Source: an uncultured Burkholderiaceae bacterium (GTDB lineage: Bacteria > Pseudomonadota > Gammaproteobacteria > Burkholderiales > Burkholderiaceae). Taken from it: 25,479 bases of DNA. Below are positions 1 through 7,987 of this stretch, one piece after another (the first letter of the stretch is position 1; each line of letters starts with the position of its first letter). Both the position numbers and the translations under genes were made by a program. The stretch covers positions 1 to 25,479 of the forward strand of contig CALMPB010000304.1 in NCBI GenBank assembly GCA_937871985.1, given 5' to 3'. Under the pieces are notes generated by a model. It was given only the letters and a program-made list of their open reading frames with translations, had not been told where the DNA came from and made no database searches.

Positions 1-52
1 GCGGCGGGGAGTGGCCTGATGGTCGGGCTTGCGCCGCCAGGAGACCGTCACC

Positions 53-649
53 ATGAACGATCTTCCCATCCTCTTCGCCGCTCGCCGGTTATAGCAGCGG
101 GACGGTTGCCGCCGAAGAATGGGAGAAGCTCGGCGAGGCGCTCGATCGCTCATGGGTCAATGTCGCCGATCTTGCCGAGCGCTATGATGCATTTTGTGCA
201 TTGAGCGATGAAGCGCCGCCTGGCTCGGCTGGCTGATCGCTCGGACGATGGCTGCCGTTCCGGCGGGTGACAAGGGCGAGACGCTGGTCGACCGCCTCGG
301 TGCAAAACTGGAGATCGATGTCGCAGGCCCGACGGCGATCAATTATTTCGACCGGATCAGCAAGAGGGCGATCCTTGCGCACCGTGAAGCGATCGGCGGG
401 AAAGCGCTCGCCAGTCGTTATGACGCGTCGAAAAAGCATGACCTGGCGAGCTCGGCCGAAAAGATCTTCGCCGGCTCGTTGCCGGTCGAGCCTGAGTTCT
501 GCGACGCGGCACTCGCCTGGATACCCGACGTAATGCGCTTCAGTCACGCGATCGAGGCAAGCGATCCAGTCGAACACACACCTGAGCTCGCATCCGCAGG
601 CGAGGTCGGCAAAGCTGACCCGGAAGAGCCCCTCACGCGAGCGGCCTGA
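53..649 (+). pseudogene. ParB-like C-terminal-domain gene, reading frame broken twice
   Basis: An ATG at 53 has an AGGAGA ribosome site 8 bases upstream and opens MNDLPILFA, but that frame stops at 92-94. Coding sense continues in the next frame from about 95 to 210 (GTVAAEEWEKLGEALDRSW, then LAERYDAFCALSDE). It then returns to the first frame, reading AAWLGWLIARTMAAV to the stop at 649. One extra base near 77-90 and one missing base near 210 would explain this, and the net frame is restored. The distal part has the pattern I associate with the C-terminal region of large plasmid/ICE ParB proteins: a YFDRISK segment, a KK-LA-AEKIFAG segment and a WIPDVMRF segment. It could be a partition-protein remnant or a stand-alone ParB-C-terminal-like protein. 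The ParB assignment is from remembered family patterns. Sequencing error is an alternative to true decay. Confidence 0.5.
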
Positions 650-809
650 GCATAGCGCCTGACATTTTGGGGTCGTGGCAACCGCCACGGCCCCTTTTCC
701 ATGCCGCGTCTGCGTGAGGAGGAGAGGGGGAGTGAGTGGGCGGACCTTTTGGTCCGGATCCGACAATCCAGCCCGTGCCGATTGCACGCGGCTGCGTGGA
801 GTCACGCCC

Positions 810-2405
810 ATGGCACAGTTCCAAATTCTCTACCTGTACTCGGATACCGAGTGGCGGCCGATAACGATTGAATGTTGCCCGGCCCCAACCGGCGACCAGC
901 AATATTTCTGGTCCTCGTTCGAAGAAGCCGAGGCTGCCCGGCAAGAACTGCTCAAACGCGCGCCCGATACCAGGTTCCGCATCGTGGTCGCCGGCGCAGA
1001 GATTGGTGACGTCGACTGGCAGACCCGGGAGAAGCTGCGGTTTGCCGACGGGACCTATTCGACCACGCCCTGGCACGACGAACCCTGGTATCAGGCGAGA
1101 CACGATGAACATTTTTGCCATGTCTCGACCGAGCAGGCCGGCAAGATCGCATTCACCGAAAACGCCGCCAAAGCGCAGCTCGACCGTCAATTGGTGATGT
1201 CGCCCGGCCGCTACCTCCATCGCTACTTCTCCGGACACCTCGACAATGATGCGATCGAGGGCTGGTGCGCCAGACTCTCCGTGCAGCTGGCTGAAGACAC
1301 GCTCAAGATCACGCAGGACGCCGACGAAATCGAAGATGTCTATGTTGGTGGCCCCAGTAGCTGCATGGCCCATGGCGCGGACGAATTCGACAGCTCATGC
1401 CATCCAACACGGGCCTATGCCGGCCCGGATACCGCGCTTGCCTATATCGGCACCCGCGCAGATGCGAAGGCGCGTAGCGTCGTCTGGCCGAGCCGCAAGA
1501 TCTACACCACCATCTATGGCGACGTGTCTCGGCTCAAGCTTCTACTTGAGAACGCGGGCTACGCCGAGGGCGGTCTGAACGGCGCGCGCATCCGCCGTAT
1601 CGAGGACGGCGATCGTTTCGTCGTGCCCTATATCGATGCCGGTGATGATCTCGGTGACGACGGCGACTATCTCGTTATCGGCCGAGGCCCAATCTCGTCG
1701 GAGAGCACCAATGGCCTGGGGCATTGTCCCTGGTATTGTCCGCGTTGCGACAGCGATGAGTCTCCTTATAGCGACGTTCATTTTGCGGATGGTTCGTCAG
1801 AGGAATGGTGCTTCAATTGTTACGAGAACCATACCACCTATTGCGAGCATAATCAGCGATCCTATAGTGATGTAGAGACCTTCGTCACCGTTCATGCCAA
1901 CCGCGACACATCCACCGTCCTTGAAGAGGATGTCCGTGGTTTTGGTGCCGTCTATCTTGAGGGTCGCGGCGAATGGTGGGTCAGCAGTTGCTGCCGCTTA
2001 TGCGATGGTTCTGGCGAATGGTTCCATATCGACGATCTCGCCGAATATCATGGCGAATGGCTATCCGAGGACGAGCTGCCCGAGCCGTTCGACGATGATG
2101 ACGCGTCCCTCGCCAATGCCCATGTTCTCGCGTTTCATCAATTCCGCGATGCAATGGCGGCGATCCGGTCAGAGATTGCCCAGTGGGAAGCTGTCGGCGC
2201 ACAGGCTCAGGACGAGCGGCTAAGACGCGGGGCCGAGGAGACGGAGCGCGTTCGCGTCGAAACGCTTCGGCATAATGCCCGTGACGCGCGTGATATGACC
2301 TACGGGCAAGGCGATTGCCCGAACGCGCCTCGCTCTCCCGCAGATTTGATCTCCGCCACCGCGATGCCGGCGCCGATCGAGACCGCTTCTCACGCAGGAG
2401 TCTGA
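810..2405 (+). CDS. Cys-rich zinc-ribbon-like protein of unknown function, 531 aa
   Basis: The frame is open from 675, but the ATG at 810 is preferred because GGAG (798-801) sits 8 bases before it. The protein is soluble and acidic, with no signal peptide. Around residues 180-210 it has the segment GGPSSCMAHGADEFD, then SSCHP and LAYIG. This resembles an SCM...HP motif I know from phage and plasmid hypothetical proteins. Residues about 305-400 hold several Cys groups (CPWYCPRC, WCFNC, YCEH, CCRLC) that look like zinc ribbons. The C-terminal 80 residues are charged and helical. Its stop lies 4 bases before the next start, so the two genes are co-transcribed and probably translationally coupled. 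Function unknown; the Cys clusters suggest metal binding and possibly nucleic-acid binding, which is inference only. Confidence 0.8.
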   Translation: MAQFQILYLYSDTEWRPITIECCPAPTGDQQYFWSSFEEAEAARQELLKRAPDTRFRIVVAGAEIGDVDWQTREKLRFADGTYSTTPWHDEPWYQARHDEHFCHVSTEQAGKIAFTENAAKAQLDRQLVMSPGRYLHRYFSGHLDNDAIEGWCARLSVQLAEDTLKITQDADEIEDVYVGGPSSCMAHGADEFDSSCHPTRAYAGPDTALAYIGTRADAKARSVVWPSRKIYTTIYGDVSRLKLLLENAGYAEGGLNGARIRRIEDGDRFVVPYIDAGDDLGDDGDYLVIGRGPISSESTNGLGHCPWYCPRCDSDESPYSDVHFADGSSEEWCFNCYENHTTYCEHNQRSYSDVETFVTVHANRDTSTVLEEDVRGFGAVYLEGRGEWWVSSCCRLCDGSGEWFHIDDLAEYHGEWLSEDELPEPFDDDDASLANAHVLAFHQFRDAMAAIRSEIAQWEAVGAQAQDERLRRGAEETERVRVETLRHNARDARDMTYGQGDCPNAPRSPADLISATAMPAPIETASHAGV

Positions 2406-2409
2406 TCCC

Positions 2410-3378
2410 ATGATCTACCACGATGTTGCGGGCCGCGCCGGCCTGCTCGAGATCCTGTCGTGGGCACGACCTCACGACAGCAACAACGAACACGCCTTCT
2501 GTCGAGAGTTTCTCGACAGGGTTCCCGGCATGACTGCCGATGCCTTTGGAAATCGGATGCTCGTTATCGGAGACAGGCCCCGCGTGATGTGGAGTTGCCA
2601 CGTCGACACCGTGGCGGACCAGGGCTCACAGCAGGACGTCGGTATCGACAGATCGGGCATCGCCGGCTTGCGCAATGGCAAGGCCGGCATGTCGCTCGGT
2701 GCCGATGATGGGGCGGGTATCTGGATCATGCTCAACATGATCGCCGCGCGGCGCCCTGGCCTGTATCTGTTCCATCGCGGCGAAGAGCAGGGTTGTCTCG
2801 GATCGCGCTGGATCCGCCGCAACACCCCCGAGCTGCTTAGGGATATCGACGCTGCTATCGCCTTCGATCGAGCTGACCTGGGCGATGTCATCACGCACCA
2901 AAGCTACGGTCGGACTTGTTCTAATGCCTTTGCGGCAAGTCTCGCGTCCGCGCTGAACGGTCTCGATCCGCGGTTCGGCTACAGGCCCGACGATACCGGC
3001 GTCTATACCGACACCAATGAATATGCGGACGTTATTGCCGAATGCACTAACCTCTCGGTTGGTTATCAGTGCCAGCACGGGCCAAAGGAGAGGCTCGACG
3101 TCGCCCATTGTGAAAGGCTGCTTGCCGCCATGCTCAAGCTCGACACGTCACGGCTGGTGATCGAGCGCGATCCGGCGATCCCGGACGACGACCGCTGGAG
3201 AAGGTTCGACGACTATTGCGGTCACCAAATGAACTTCGTTGACGCCATTGTCAAATATCCCTCGCTCGCTGCTCGAATATTGAAAGATTGCGGCGTCACC
3301 CTGGACGAGTTTCTTGCGATCTCCTGGGAGGAATATATGGGCGACGATACCGACTATCGCCCGCTCATGGCGTCGTGA
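2410..3378 (+). CDS. M20/M28-like zinc metallopeptidase, 322 aa
   Basis: ATG at 2410 with AGGAG at 2396-2400 (spacing 9, inside the end of the preceding gene). The metallopeptidase signatures are readable in order: SCHVDT around residue 64 (His and Asp of the first metal motif), GADDGAG at 97-103 (bridging Asp), and RGEEQGCLGS at 123 onward (catalytic and metal Glu pair). An AFDRAD segment follows near residue 150, and a QHGPKE segment near 219 supplies a late His. These fit the di-zinc peptidase/deacylase fold of families M20 and M28. There is no signal peptide, so it is cytoplasmic. Substrate unknown. The C-terminal 80 residues are an extra helical region. It sits in a two-gene operon behind the Cys-rich protein, and a GC hairpin lies just past its stop. 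Confidence 0.75.
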   Translation: MIYHDVAGRAGLLEILSWARPHDSNNEHAFCREFLDRVPGMTADAFGNRMLVIGDRPRVMWSCHVDTVADQGSQQDVGIDRSGIAGLRNGKAGMSLGADDGAGIWIMLNMIAARRPGLYLFHRGEEQGCLGSRWIRRNTPELLRDIDAAIAFDRADLGDVITHQSYGRTCSNAFAASLASALNGLDPRFGYRPDDTGVYTDTNEYADVIAECTNLSVGYQCQHGPKERLDVAHCERLLAAMLKLDTSRLVIERDPAIPDDDRWRRFDDYCGHQMNFVDAIVKYPSLAARILKDCGVTLDEFLAISWEEYMGDDTDYRPLMAS

Positions 3379-3383
3379 GGCTC

Positions 3384-3401
3384 GGGGAGTGCCGACTCCC
3401 C
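3384..3401 (+). terminator. GC hairpin after the peptidase gene
   Basis: A perfect 7-bp stem (GGGGAGT / ACTCCCC) with a GCCG loop begins 6 bases after the peptidase stop. There is no T-tract on either strand, so it is either a weak or bidirectional terminator, or a transcript-end stabiliser, between the operon and the convergent MucR gene. Confidence 0.45.
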
Positions 3402-3516
3402 CGCTATAGCTGCTCGAGGATCGCATGCGTGTCGCACGCGTTCGTGCGCGCTGGTCCCGATCGTTGATCGGGATCGGCCGCGGCAGCACAATGATGCTGC
3501 CGCGGGCCCATTTACA

Positions 3517-4386
3517 TTACGCTTTGTCGGTCGCGCCCTTGAACCGGGGACGCAGCGTCGCGCGCTTCTTTGGCGCCTTCGCTTCGACCGAAGTGAGGTC
3601 GGCCGTCAGCGACGTCGCGGACTTTGCGATCGCTGCCTTCTCGCGCGGCTTGCGCGCGGGCTTGGCGGTTCCGTTCTTGGCCGGTGCGTCAGTCGACGCG
3701 GGCACCGCCTCCGCAACATTCGTGGGGGCCACCGGTGCCGGCTTGGCTTTCGCCTGCCTGGCCGGCGCCTTCGCCTTGCTTGCCGTCGGCTCGTTGGCTT
3801 CCGTCTTCGCGGCGCGGACCGGCTTCCCGACCGCGGCTGCCGCCGCTTTAGGGGTCGCATCCGCTGCCTTTGCCTTGCCGCGGGGAGCCTTCACGACATG
3901 CTTGTCAGCGGCAACCGCAACGGCCGGTGCGTTCGCGGTCACAGGCGCAGCAACCTCCGCCGTTGTAACGGGCGTCTCGACCTTGACCGCAGGTTTGCGG
4001 CCGAGTCCGAGCCGCTGCGCGACTTCGCGCCGCGAGGCCGAATAATTTTCTGCGACCAGCGGATAATCGTGTGGCAATTTATAGCGCGCGCGATATTCCT
4101 CGACTGTCAGGCCATGCGTCGAGATATGACGCTTCAGCGTCTTGTACGGCTTGCCGTCGATCATGCTCAGAATATGATCGGGCGAGGCGAGGCTCTTGCG
4201 CACAGTTGTCGCGGCGACGAATACTTCAGCCGCCGGCTCGGCCAGGGTCGTTTTCCCAATGAGCGCTTTACGGGTTGTCTCGATCAGCGCAGCAAGGTCA
4301 GCGGCCGGCACATTATTGTTCGATACATAGGCGCTCAGCAATGACACGGTCATCGCCGTGACATCGGGTTGAACCGACTCGGTCAT
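3517..4386 (-). CDS. MucR/Ros-family regulator with long Lys/Ala/Pro-rich tail, 289 aa
   Basis: ATG at 4386, with GAGGA 6 bases upstream; a TTG one codon earlier is a weaker choice. Residues about 10-60 carry the MucR N-terminal region (AYVSNNNVPAADLAALI). Residues about 70-130 carry the Ros/MucR DNA-binding core: DGKPYKTLKRHISTHGLTVEEYRARY, then LPHDYPLVAENYSASRREVA and LGLGRK. The Cys that normally starts the zinc finger is replaced by Ser (HILSMIDG), so classical Cys2His2 zinc binding is unlikely. After residue ~135 comes about 150 residues of low-complexity Lys/Ala/Pro sequence with AKA, KAPR and KPAR units, like histone-H1-type tails. Typical MucR proteins are about 140-200 aa, so this one is extended. 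A chromatin-like silencing role is inferred. The AT-rich upstream DNA suits autoregulation. Confidence 0.85.
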   Translation of the reverse strand: MTESVQPDVTAMTVSLLSAYVSNNNVPAADLAALIETTRKALIGKTTLAEPAAEVFVAATTVRKSLASPDHILSMIDGKPYKTLKRHISTHGLTVEEYRARYKLPHDYPLVAENYSASRREVAQRLGLGRKPAVKVETPVTTAEVAAPVTANAPAVAVAADKHVVKAPRGKAKAADATPKAAAAAVGKPVRAAKTEANEPTASKAKAPARQAKAKPAPVAPTNVAEAVPASTDAPAKNGTAKPARKPREKAAIAKSATSLTADLTSVEAKAPKKRATLRPRFKGATDKA

Positions 4387-4500
4387 CAAGATTCCTCATT
4401 CGAAAAAGGAGGGAGAGAGAGGGCATCGTTCGTGCACCAGAATTGATTGCACAACAATGAATGCAATTTTGCCAATTTCCGCGCGCAAAGTCAAAGGGAG
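4387..4500 (-). promoter_or_regulatory. AT-rich upstream region of the MucR gene with an ATTGCA dyad
   Basis: The stretch 4435-4480 is clearly AT-richer than its surroundings and contains ATTGCA (4446-4451) and TGCAAT (4462-4467), a 6-bp dyad with 10 bases between. MucR proteins bind AT-rich DNA and repress their own genes, so this is a plausible autoregulatory site. No clear -35/-10 pair was assigned. Confidence 0.35.
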
Positions 4501-5093
4501 GCGAGCGCGAGGGATTTCAGTGGGCGCGACGAATAGGCGTGCGCGCCATTCAAGTCGAGCCTTGTCGTGAAAAAGCCCACGCCGTGTCTCAGCCTGATCG
4601 GTAGCGGCAACGTCGTGCGCCTGGACTTCACCCAGCCCATATTGTCGCCCAGGATGATGGTATGTGGCTCACCCTGATAGACTTCCGCGCGGGATGGCCG
4701 TCACTGGAAAGCAAGCTCGCAATCAAATAGATGGAAGGAGAGGAGGAGCGCGCGCCGAGCAATGCTCCCTTGCGCCGTATTCGCAATCAACTCGGGTCCT
4801 CCTGGCTCATGGCTGCCACGAAATCGGTGCTCGACAGTTCGACACGGCGCTACGCCAGTCTCGCGCTCCTCCCCGAAATGACCGCAACCCTCCTTCCGGG
4901 TGGAAATACGCCGGTCGTGACCAATTGTGGTGAGAATGGGCTATTGGCCGATCGGGCTCTATCTCCGCTCCGCTGCGGCCAAGCCCCCTCACCGGATCTT
5001 GTCCGCTGACGCGGTCACGATCCCTTCCGCGAAACCGGGGCAGATGCCCCGGCTCGGCGGGGCGCCTCGTCGGGGTATCCCGCTCGGACCCAT
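4501..5093. other. Intergenic DNA without a confident gene
   Basis: Several open frames cross this stretch on both strands, but none has a convincing start with ribosome site or a recognisable protein. A possible decayed coding trace on the plus strand reads GSGNVVRLDFTQPILSP around 4600-4650. A neighbouring frame gives MWLTLIDFRAGWPSLESK (4661-4729). These may be pieces of one frame-shifted gene, but I do not recognise it. Confidence 0.3.
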
Positions 5094-5344
5094 GTCTGTC
5101 ATCGCCTCCTGCGCCGCCTCGCAGGGTCGCGGCGTGCCGGTGGTGGTCCGCCGGCACAAGGGCTGCCTCCGGCCAAGCTCCGGTAGAAGAAAATGACCCC
5201 GCCGGCGTGATCGTTCGATCCAAGGGTGCCGGCAGGGTCATTTTCTTCAACCTCCGCTAAGTCGCAGCGCAACGTCCCTTGCACCCGCGGACCACCACCG
5301 GCCCTTGCGCCCCGGCGACGGCGGCTCCGGAGGCGATGACAGAC
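5094..5344. repeat. Concentric imperfect palindrome, about 250 bp
   Basis: Three inverted pairs share one centre near 5218. The outer pair is 16 bp (5094-5109 with 5329-5344, GTCTGTCATCGCCTCC and its complement). The middle pair is 16 bp (5136-5151 with 5287-5302, GCCGGTGGTGGTCCGC and complement). The inner pair is 21 bp with one mismatch (5186-5206 with 5228-5248, flanking a 21-base centre). Both halves, read inward, encode similar short peptides (SVIASCAAS...VPVVVRRHKG on plus; SVIASGAAV...GPVVVRGCKG on minus). Each then runs into GAAGAAAATGACCC. This points to an inverted duplication of a ~125-bp unit that later diverged. It lies about 230 bp upstream of the DUF736 gene. Confidence 0.8.
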
Positions 5345-5571
5345 GACGCGAGGCCTTTGTCCTCGGGGATCAATGCAGGATCGCCTTCGGCGATGCGTTT
5401 TTTTGATCTGGGGACGCTGATCGCGTCCGATTTTATTGGCTCAGGCTCACCAGAGGCGATCGAAAATCTGTCAAGAAATCAATCAGATAGAAAGGGTGGA
5501 GGGGAGGGGGTAGAAAGAGTTGTGGCCGAGGAAAGAGTAACCGGACCACGCTAAAGAGAAAGGACCAAATC
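5345..5571 (+). promoter_or_regulatory. Leader region of the DUF736 gene
   Basis: The stretch becomes AT-richer from 5395 onward (a run of T at 5399-5404 and TTTTATTGG near 5432-5440) and ends in a purine-rich leader with GAAAGGA (5558-5564), the ribosome site for the ATG at 5572. A promoter is expected here, but no convincing -35/-10 pair with normal spacing was found. An open frame running through it has no good start. Confidence 0.35.
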
Positions 5572-6036
5572 ATGAAAATCGGAAGCTTCAAATTTGATGA
5601 ACGCGTCGGCGATCTTGTCGGCAAGATCGCCACCCGCGAGATGCGTTTTCCTTATCTCATCATGCGCAAGGTGACCGATCGTCAGAGCGATAGCGCGCCC
5701 GTCTATGAAATGTACGAGACCAGTCAGGCCGGTGACGAAATACAGATCGGTGTCGTCTGGGAACGTCGCATGCGCTCGAATGATGAAATGTTCCTGTCCG
5801 GCATGATCGACGATCCGTCATTCGCCGTGCCGCTGCCGATTGCGCTGTTTGGTGACGAGCACGACGGGTTCGACGTCCAGTGGCGGCGCGAGCGGGAGCG
5901 CGAGCCGCAGGGTTTTGGCGGTGGCTTCGGCCAGCGCAGCAGCCGGCGCGGCGGCTTCTCGGGTGGCAGCACCGCAGGGCCGGGCGGCGAATATACCGGC
6001 GGATCGCGTGGCCTCGATGACGAGGTGCTATTCTAG
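5572..6036 (+). CDS. DUF736 family protein, 154 aa
   Basis: ATG at 5572 after AAAGGA. The first ~105 residues fit the DUF736 pattern: an opening IGSFKFDERVGDLVGKI, a central IGVVWERR segment, then FLSGMIDDPSFAVPLPIALF near residues 80-98, matching the family's L-IDDPSF-API--LF block. The last ~45 residues are a Gly/Arg/Ser-rich disordered tail ending in acidic DDEVLF, which makes the protein longer than the usual ~100 aa. DUF736 genes are common on alphaproteobacterial conjugative plasmids and ICEs, but their function is not established. The DUF2493 gene follows after a strong hairpin. Confidence 0.85.
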   Translation: MKIGSFKFDERVGDLVGKIATREMRFPYLIMRKVTDRQSDSAPVYEMYETSQAGDEIQIGVVWERRMRSNDEMFLSGMIDDPSFAVPLPIALFGDEHDGFDVQWRREREREPQGFGGGFGQRSSRRGGFSGGSTAGPGGEYTGGSRGLDDEVLF

Positions 6037-6054
6037 GACACGGCGGGAGTCGGG

Positions 6055-6083
6055 CCGGGGAAGCACGGCACACGCTTCCCCGG
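6055..6083 (+). terminator. Strong GC hairpin between DUF736 and DUF2493 genes
   Basis: A perfect 10-bp stem, CCGGGGAAGC (6055-6064) with GCTTCCCCGG (6074-6083), encloses a 9-base loop. It sits 19 bases after the DUF736 stop and 39 bases before the next ATG. There is no T-tract, so it may be an attenuator or mRNA-stability element that sets the relative output of the two genes rather than a simple terminator. Confidence 0.5.
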
Positions 6084-6121
6084 ACCCTCAGCCATTAACC
6101 GATCAAAAGAGGTGGATTCCC

Positions 6122-7135
6122 ATGAGCAAGCAAATGACCTCAGGCGCAGTTAGCAGTTTCGTTGACCTTCCGAAACTATTTGCCGAACTCACTGCGACGC
6201 CCGATTTCGTGGCCTCGTTCGGCGACCCGCTGCCGCTCTCGATCATCGAACCCGGCGACAAACCCGGCGAGCATGACATGCCCGAGCCGATCGCGGCGCA
6301 GGCCGAATGCGGGGGTATCATCGCCTCCATCTTCGACCTGCTCACCGACACGCGGCTCGAACCGCTCGCTGCTGAAATCGCATGGGGGTTCGTCAACTCG
6401 TTCCATTTCGTCGCGAACAGGCTGGCGGGCTGCGAGGACCGGCTGGCTGACCAGCTTCGCGATATGGCGCGCAGGCTCGAACCCGGCGAGGTGTTCAATG
6501 GCGAACTCGAACAGTTCCAGCTCGAATGTCAGTCGGCCGCCGAGCAGAGGAGGGCGATGGAGGCGATGCGCGACTATGCCGCCGCCATGTATCGCACATA
6601 CAACGGGCGGCCTTGGTCTCCGGCGCGCGGCTCGCGTGCCTCGCATGTCACCACCGCCAGCCAGATTTCAGCGCTCGATTTTCTCCGCGCCCGCGCCGAG
6701 CGACGCCGCGATCGCTATGACCCGCAAGGACCGATCGTTGTCGTGTCGGGGCCGGCAAGGTGGCATGATGACCGGATAATCTGGAGCCGGCTCGACCAGA
6801 TCAAGGCGCGTATCCCGCATATGATCCTGCTCACCACCGGCCAGCGCAAGGGCGTGGATGCCGCCGCCGCCGCATGGGCCGTCCAGCGCGGGGTGACCTG
6901 CATCAACTGGGGGCTCTATGGCAGCGGCGATGGCAAGGCGTTCAAGCGCAATCGCGATATCGCCGCATTGATGCCGGTCGAGGCGATCATCTGTGAAGGC
7001 TCCGGCATCCAGTCCGGGCTCTATGACATTCTCAACCCCGAGCATGGGCATCGCGTCCCGACGCATCTTTTCTATCAGGACGATCAGAAGCCGGATGTGC
7101 CGGTCAAACGTCGGCGGCGCTATCTCGCGCCCTGA
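6122..7135 (+). CDS. DUF2493 (SLOG-superfamily) protein, 337 aa
   Basis: The frame is open from 5840, but the ATG at 6122 has AGAGG (6108-6112) 9 bases before it and lies past the DUF736 stop. The N-terminal ~180 residues are helical and acidic, with the phrase EHDMPEPIAAQAECGGIIAS. Residues about 200-320 form the DUF2493/SLOG Rossmann-like domain: IVVVSGPARWHDD, then MILLTTGQRKGVDAAAAAWA, then INWGLYGSGDGKAFKRNR, VEAIICEGSG and ILNPEHGHRVPTHLF. The G-x-R-KGVD segment is where these folds usually bind a nucleotide or nucleotide-derived ligand. DUF2493 next to DUF736 is a familiar arrangement on alphaproteobacterial mobile elements. Biological role unknown. Confidence 0.85.
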   Translation: MSKQMTSGAVSSFVDLPKLFAELTATPDFVASFGDPLPLSIIEPGDKPGEHDMPEPIAAQAECGGIIASIFDLLTDTRLEPLAAEIAWGFVNSFHFVANRLAGCEDRLADQLRDMARRLEPGEVFNGELEQFQLECQSAAEQRRAMEAMRDYAAAMYRTYNGRPWSPARGSRASHVTTASQISALDFLRARAERRRDRYDPQGPIVVVSGPARWHDDRIIWSRLDQIKARIPHMILLTTGQRKGVDAAAAAWAVQRGVTCINWGLYGSGDGKAFKRNRDIAALMPVEAIICEGSGIQSGLYDILNPEHGHRVPTHLFYQDDQKPDVPVKRRRRYLAP

Positions 7136-7158
7136 TCGCGGCAGGCGGCAGCATCAAG

Positions 7159-7193
7159 AGGGCCGGGGCGGGGGACCGCTGCCAGCCCTTTTT
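7159..7193 (+). terminator. Probable Rho-independent terminator after DUF2493
   Basis: AGGGC (7159-7163) pairs with GCCCT (7185-7189) and runs straight into five T (7189-7193). The loop contains a second small stem (GCGG/CCGC). It starts 23 bases past the DUF2493 stop. Confidence 0.5.
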
Positions 7194-7298
7194 GCGTTGG
7201 CATCGTTAGCCGCTCCGCTGCTGCTGATGCATGCCGATCGCGGCAAGCCGTCGCAATTCGAGCCTGCCAAGGTACCCGCGCCTGCCGACACGAGGCTG

Positions 7299-7366
7299 CG
7301 CAGCGCGAACGCGCTGCGTAAGGCGGGACACACGGCGCAGGGCCGTGGTGTAATGCACCTGACGCA
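7299..7366 (+). repeat. Dyad plus 18-bp sequence, copy 1 of 2
   Basis: A dyad CGCAGCGCG-AA-CGCGCTGCG (7299-7318) is followed 30 bases later by TGTAATGCACCTGACGCA (7349-7366). The same 18 bases recur at 17061-17078, also 32 bases after a dyad (17008-17028). The DNA between dyad and 18-mer is similar too (TGCGTA then GAC-CACG), so the repeat unit is about 70 bp. It lies just before a small open frame. Confidence 0.6.
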
Positions 7367-7382
7367 TCCGTCCTGCCCATAA

Positions 7383-7583
7383 ATGGTATTTCAACGGCTT
7401 GTAGGTCGGTCTCCGTTGCCGTCGGGACGCATTGTACGCGAGCTCGGCAAGACCGATGGCGAGGATCATTATTTCGACTTCACAGGCTGGAGAGAGGGGA
7501 AGCCCTATACGCTGCGCTTCAGTTGGGGAGGTGATGACGGCTCGGGCAACCCTAACGAAGATGATGCGCTGCCTGCTCGATAA
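7383..7583 (+). CDS. Small hypothetical protein, 66 aa
   Basis: Starts at ATG 7383, 16 bases after the 18-bp repeat; there is no strong ribosome site. The middle reads like a real protein (VRELGKTDGEDHYFDFTGW, then KPYTLRFSWGGDD), with alternating beta-type residues and good third-position GC. The frame ends just before the IS5 fragment, so the gene may have lost its 3' end. The opposite strand also has a long frame (7206-7598), but it is Arg-rich and less protein-like. Not recognised. Confidence 0.4.
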   Translation: MVFQRLVGRSPLPSGRIVRELGKTDGEDHYFDFTGWREGKPYTLRFSWGGDDGSGNPNEDDALPAR

Positions 7584-7596
7584 AGCAAAGTCGGGC

Positions 7597-7794
7597 ACGG
7601 TCTCGCCGGCCGCCCCTCGCGCCGACCGAACGGGCCAACGCCACCAACAACGTTAGGCGAAACAACTCGAAATCCACAATCCCACCGAGCACTTCCAGCG
7701 AATCGTCATGCGTCGAAAGCTGCTTCGGATGCTCCGATAGTCCGAATAGCCCGGTTTGCCGTATCGCTCGCTCCCACGTCTCGGCAGAAATGAA
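7597..7794 (-). pseudogene. N-terminal fragment of an IS5-family transposase
   Basis: Read leftward, the frame gives RAIRQTGLFGLSEHPKQLS, then LEVLGGIVDFELFR, then VGARGGR. This is the standard opening of IS5-group transposases (RQ-GLFGLSEHL, LE-VDFE-FRP, GGRPPFDPV). Similarity stops at GGR near 7597, where normal family members continue with PPFDPVLMFK. No ATG is left, and a TGA stands at 7795-7797. This is the scar of an IS whose other ~80% is gone. Confidence 0.7.
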
Positions 7795-7987
7795 TCACCG
7801 CGCTGCCGCCTGCTACCAATCAGACCGCGATCACGTCGGAATATGGAATTCGCCGCCCAAGCCTAGGAAAATGGCCAATTCGAGCAAATGGGCCAGTTTC
7901 CGGGGTTCACAGTGGCATCTTATTGGTCGATTCTTCGTTGTCGCAACCACGCGGCTCGACCGCAGAAGGCAGGATGGAACGTAGTTT

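Noticed and set aside
3425..4045. Long plus-strand frame rich in Ala/Phe/Thr opposite the MucR gene
   Set aside because: It is the complement of the Lys/Ala-rich tail; the minus frame has the MucR core and a ribosome site.
5186..5248. Possible tRNA (TTCGATCC in a loop between complementary arms)
   Set aside because: Only one stem, no acceptor, D or anticodon arms of the right size; part of the larger palindrome.
4807..5250. 147-residue minus-strand frame through the palindrome
   Set aside because: His/Arg/Gly/Pro-rich with no domain; its start lies in one palindrome arm and the frame is best explained by GC-rich DNA.
7206..7598. 130-residue minus-strand frame
   Set aside because: Arg/Gln-rich, crosses the dyad repeat and IS scar boundary; the overlapping plus frame looks more protein-like.
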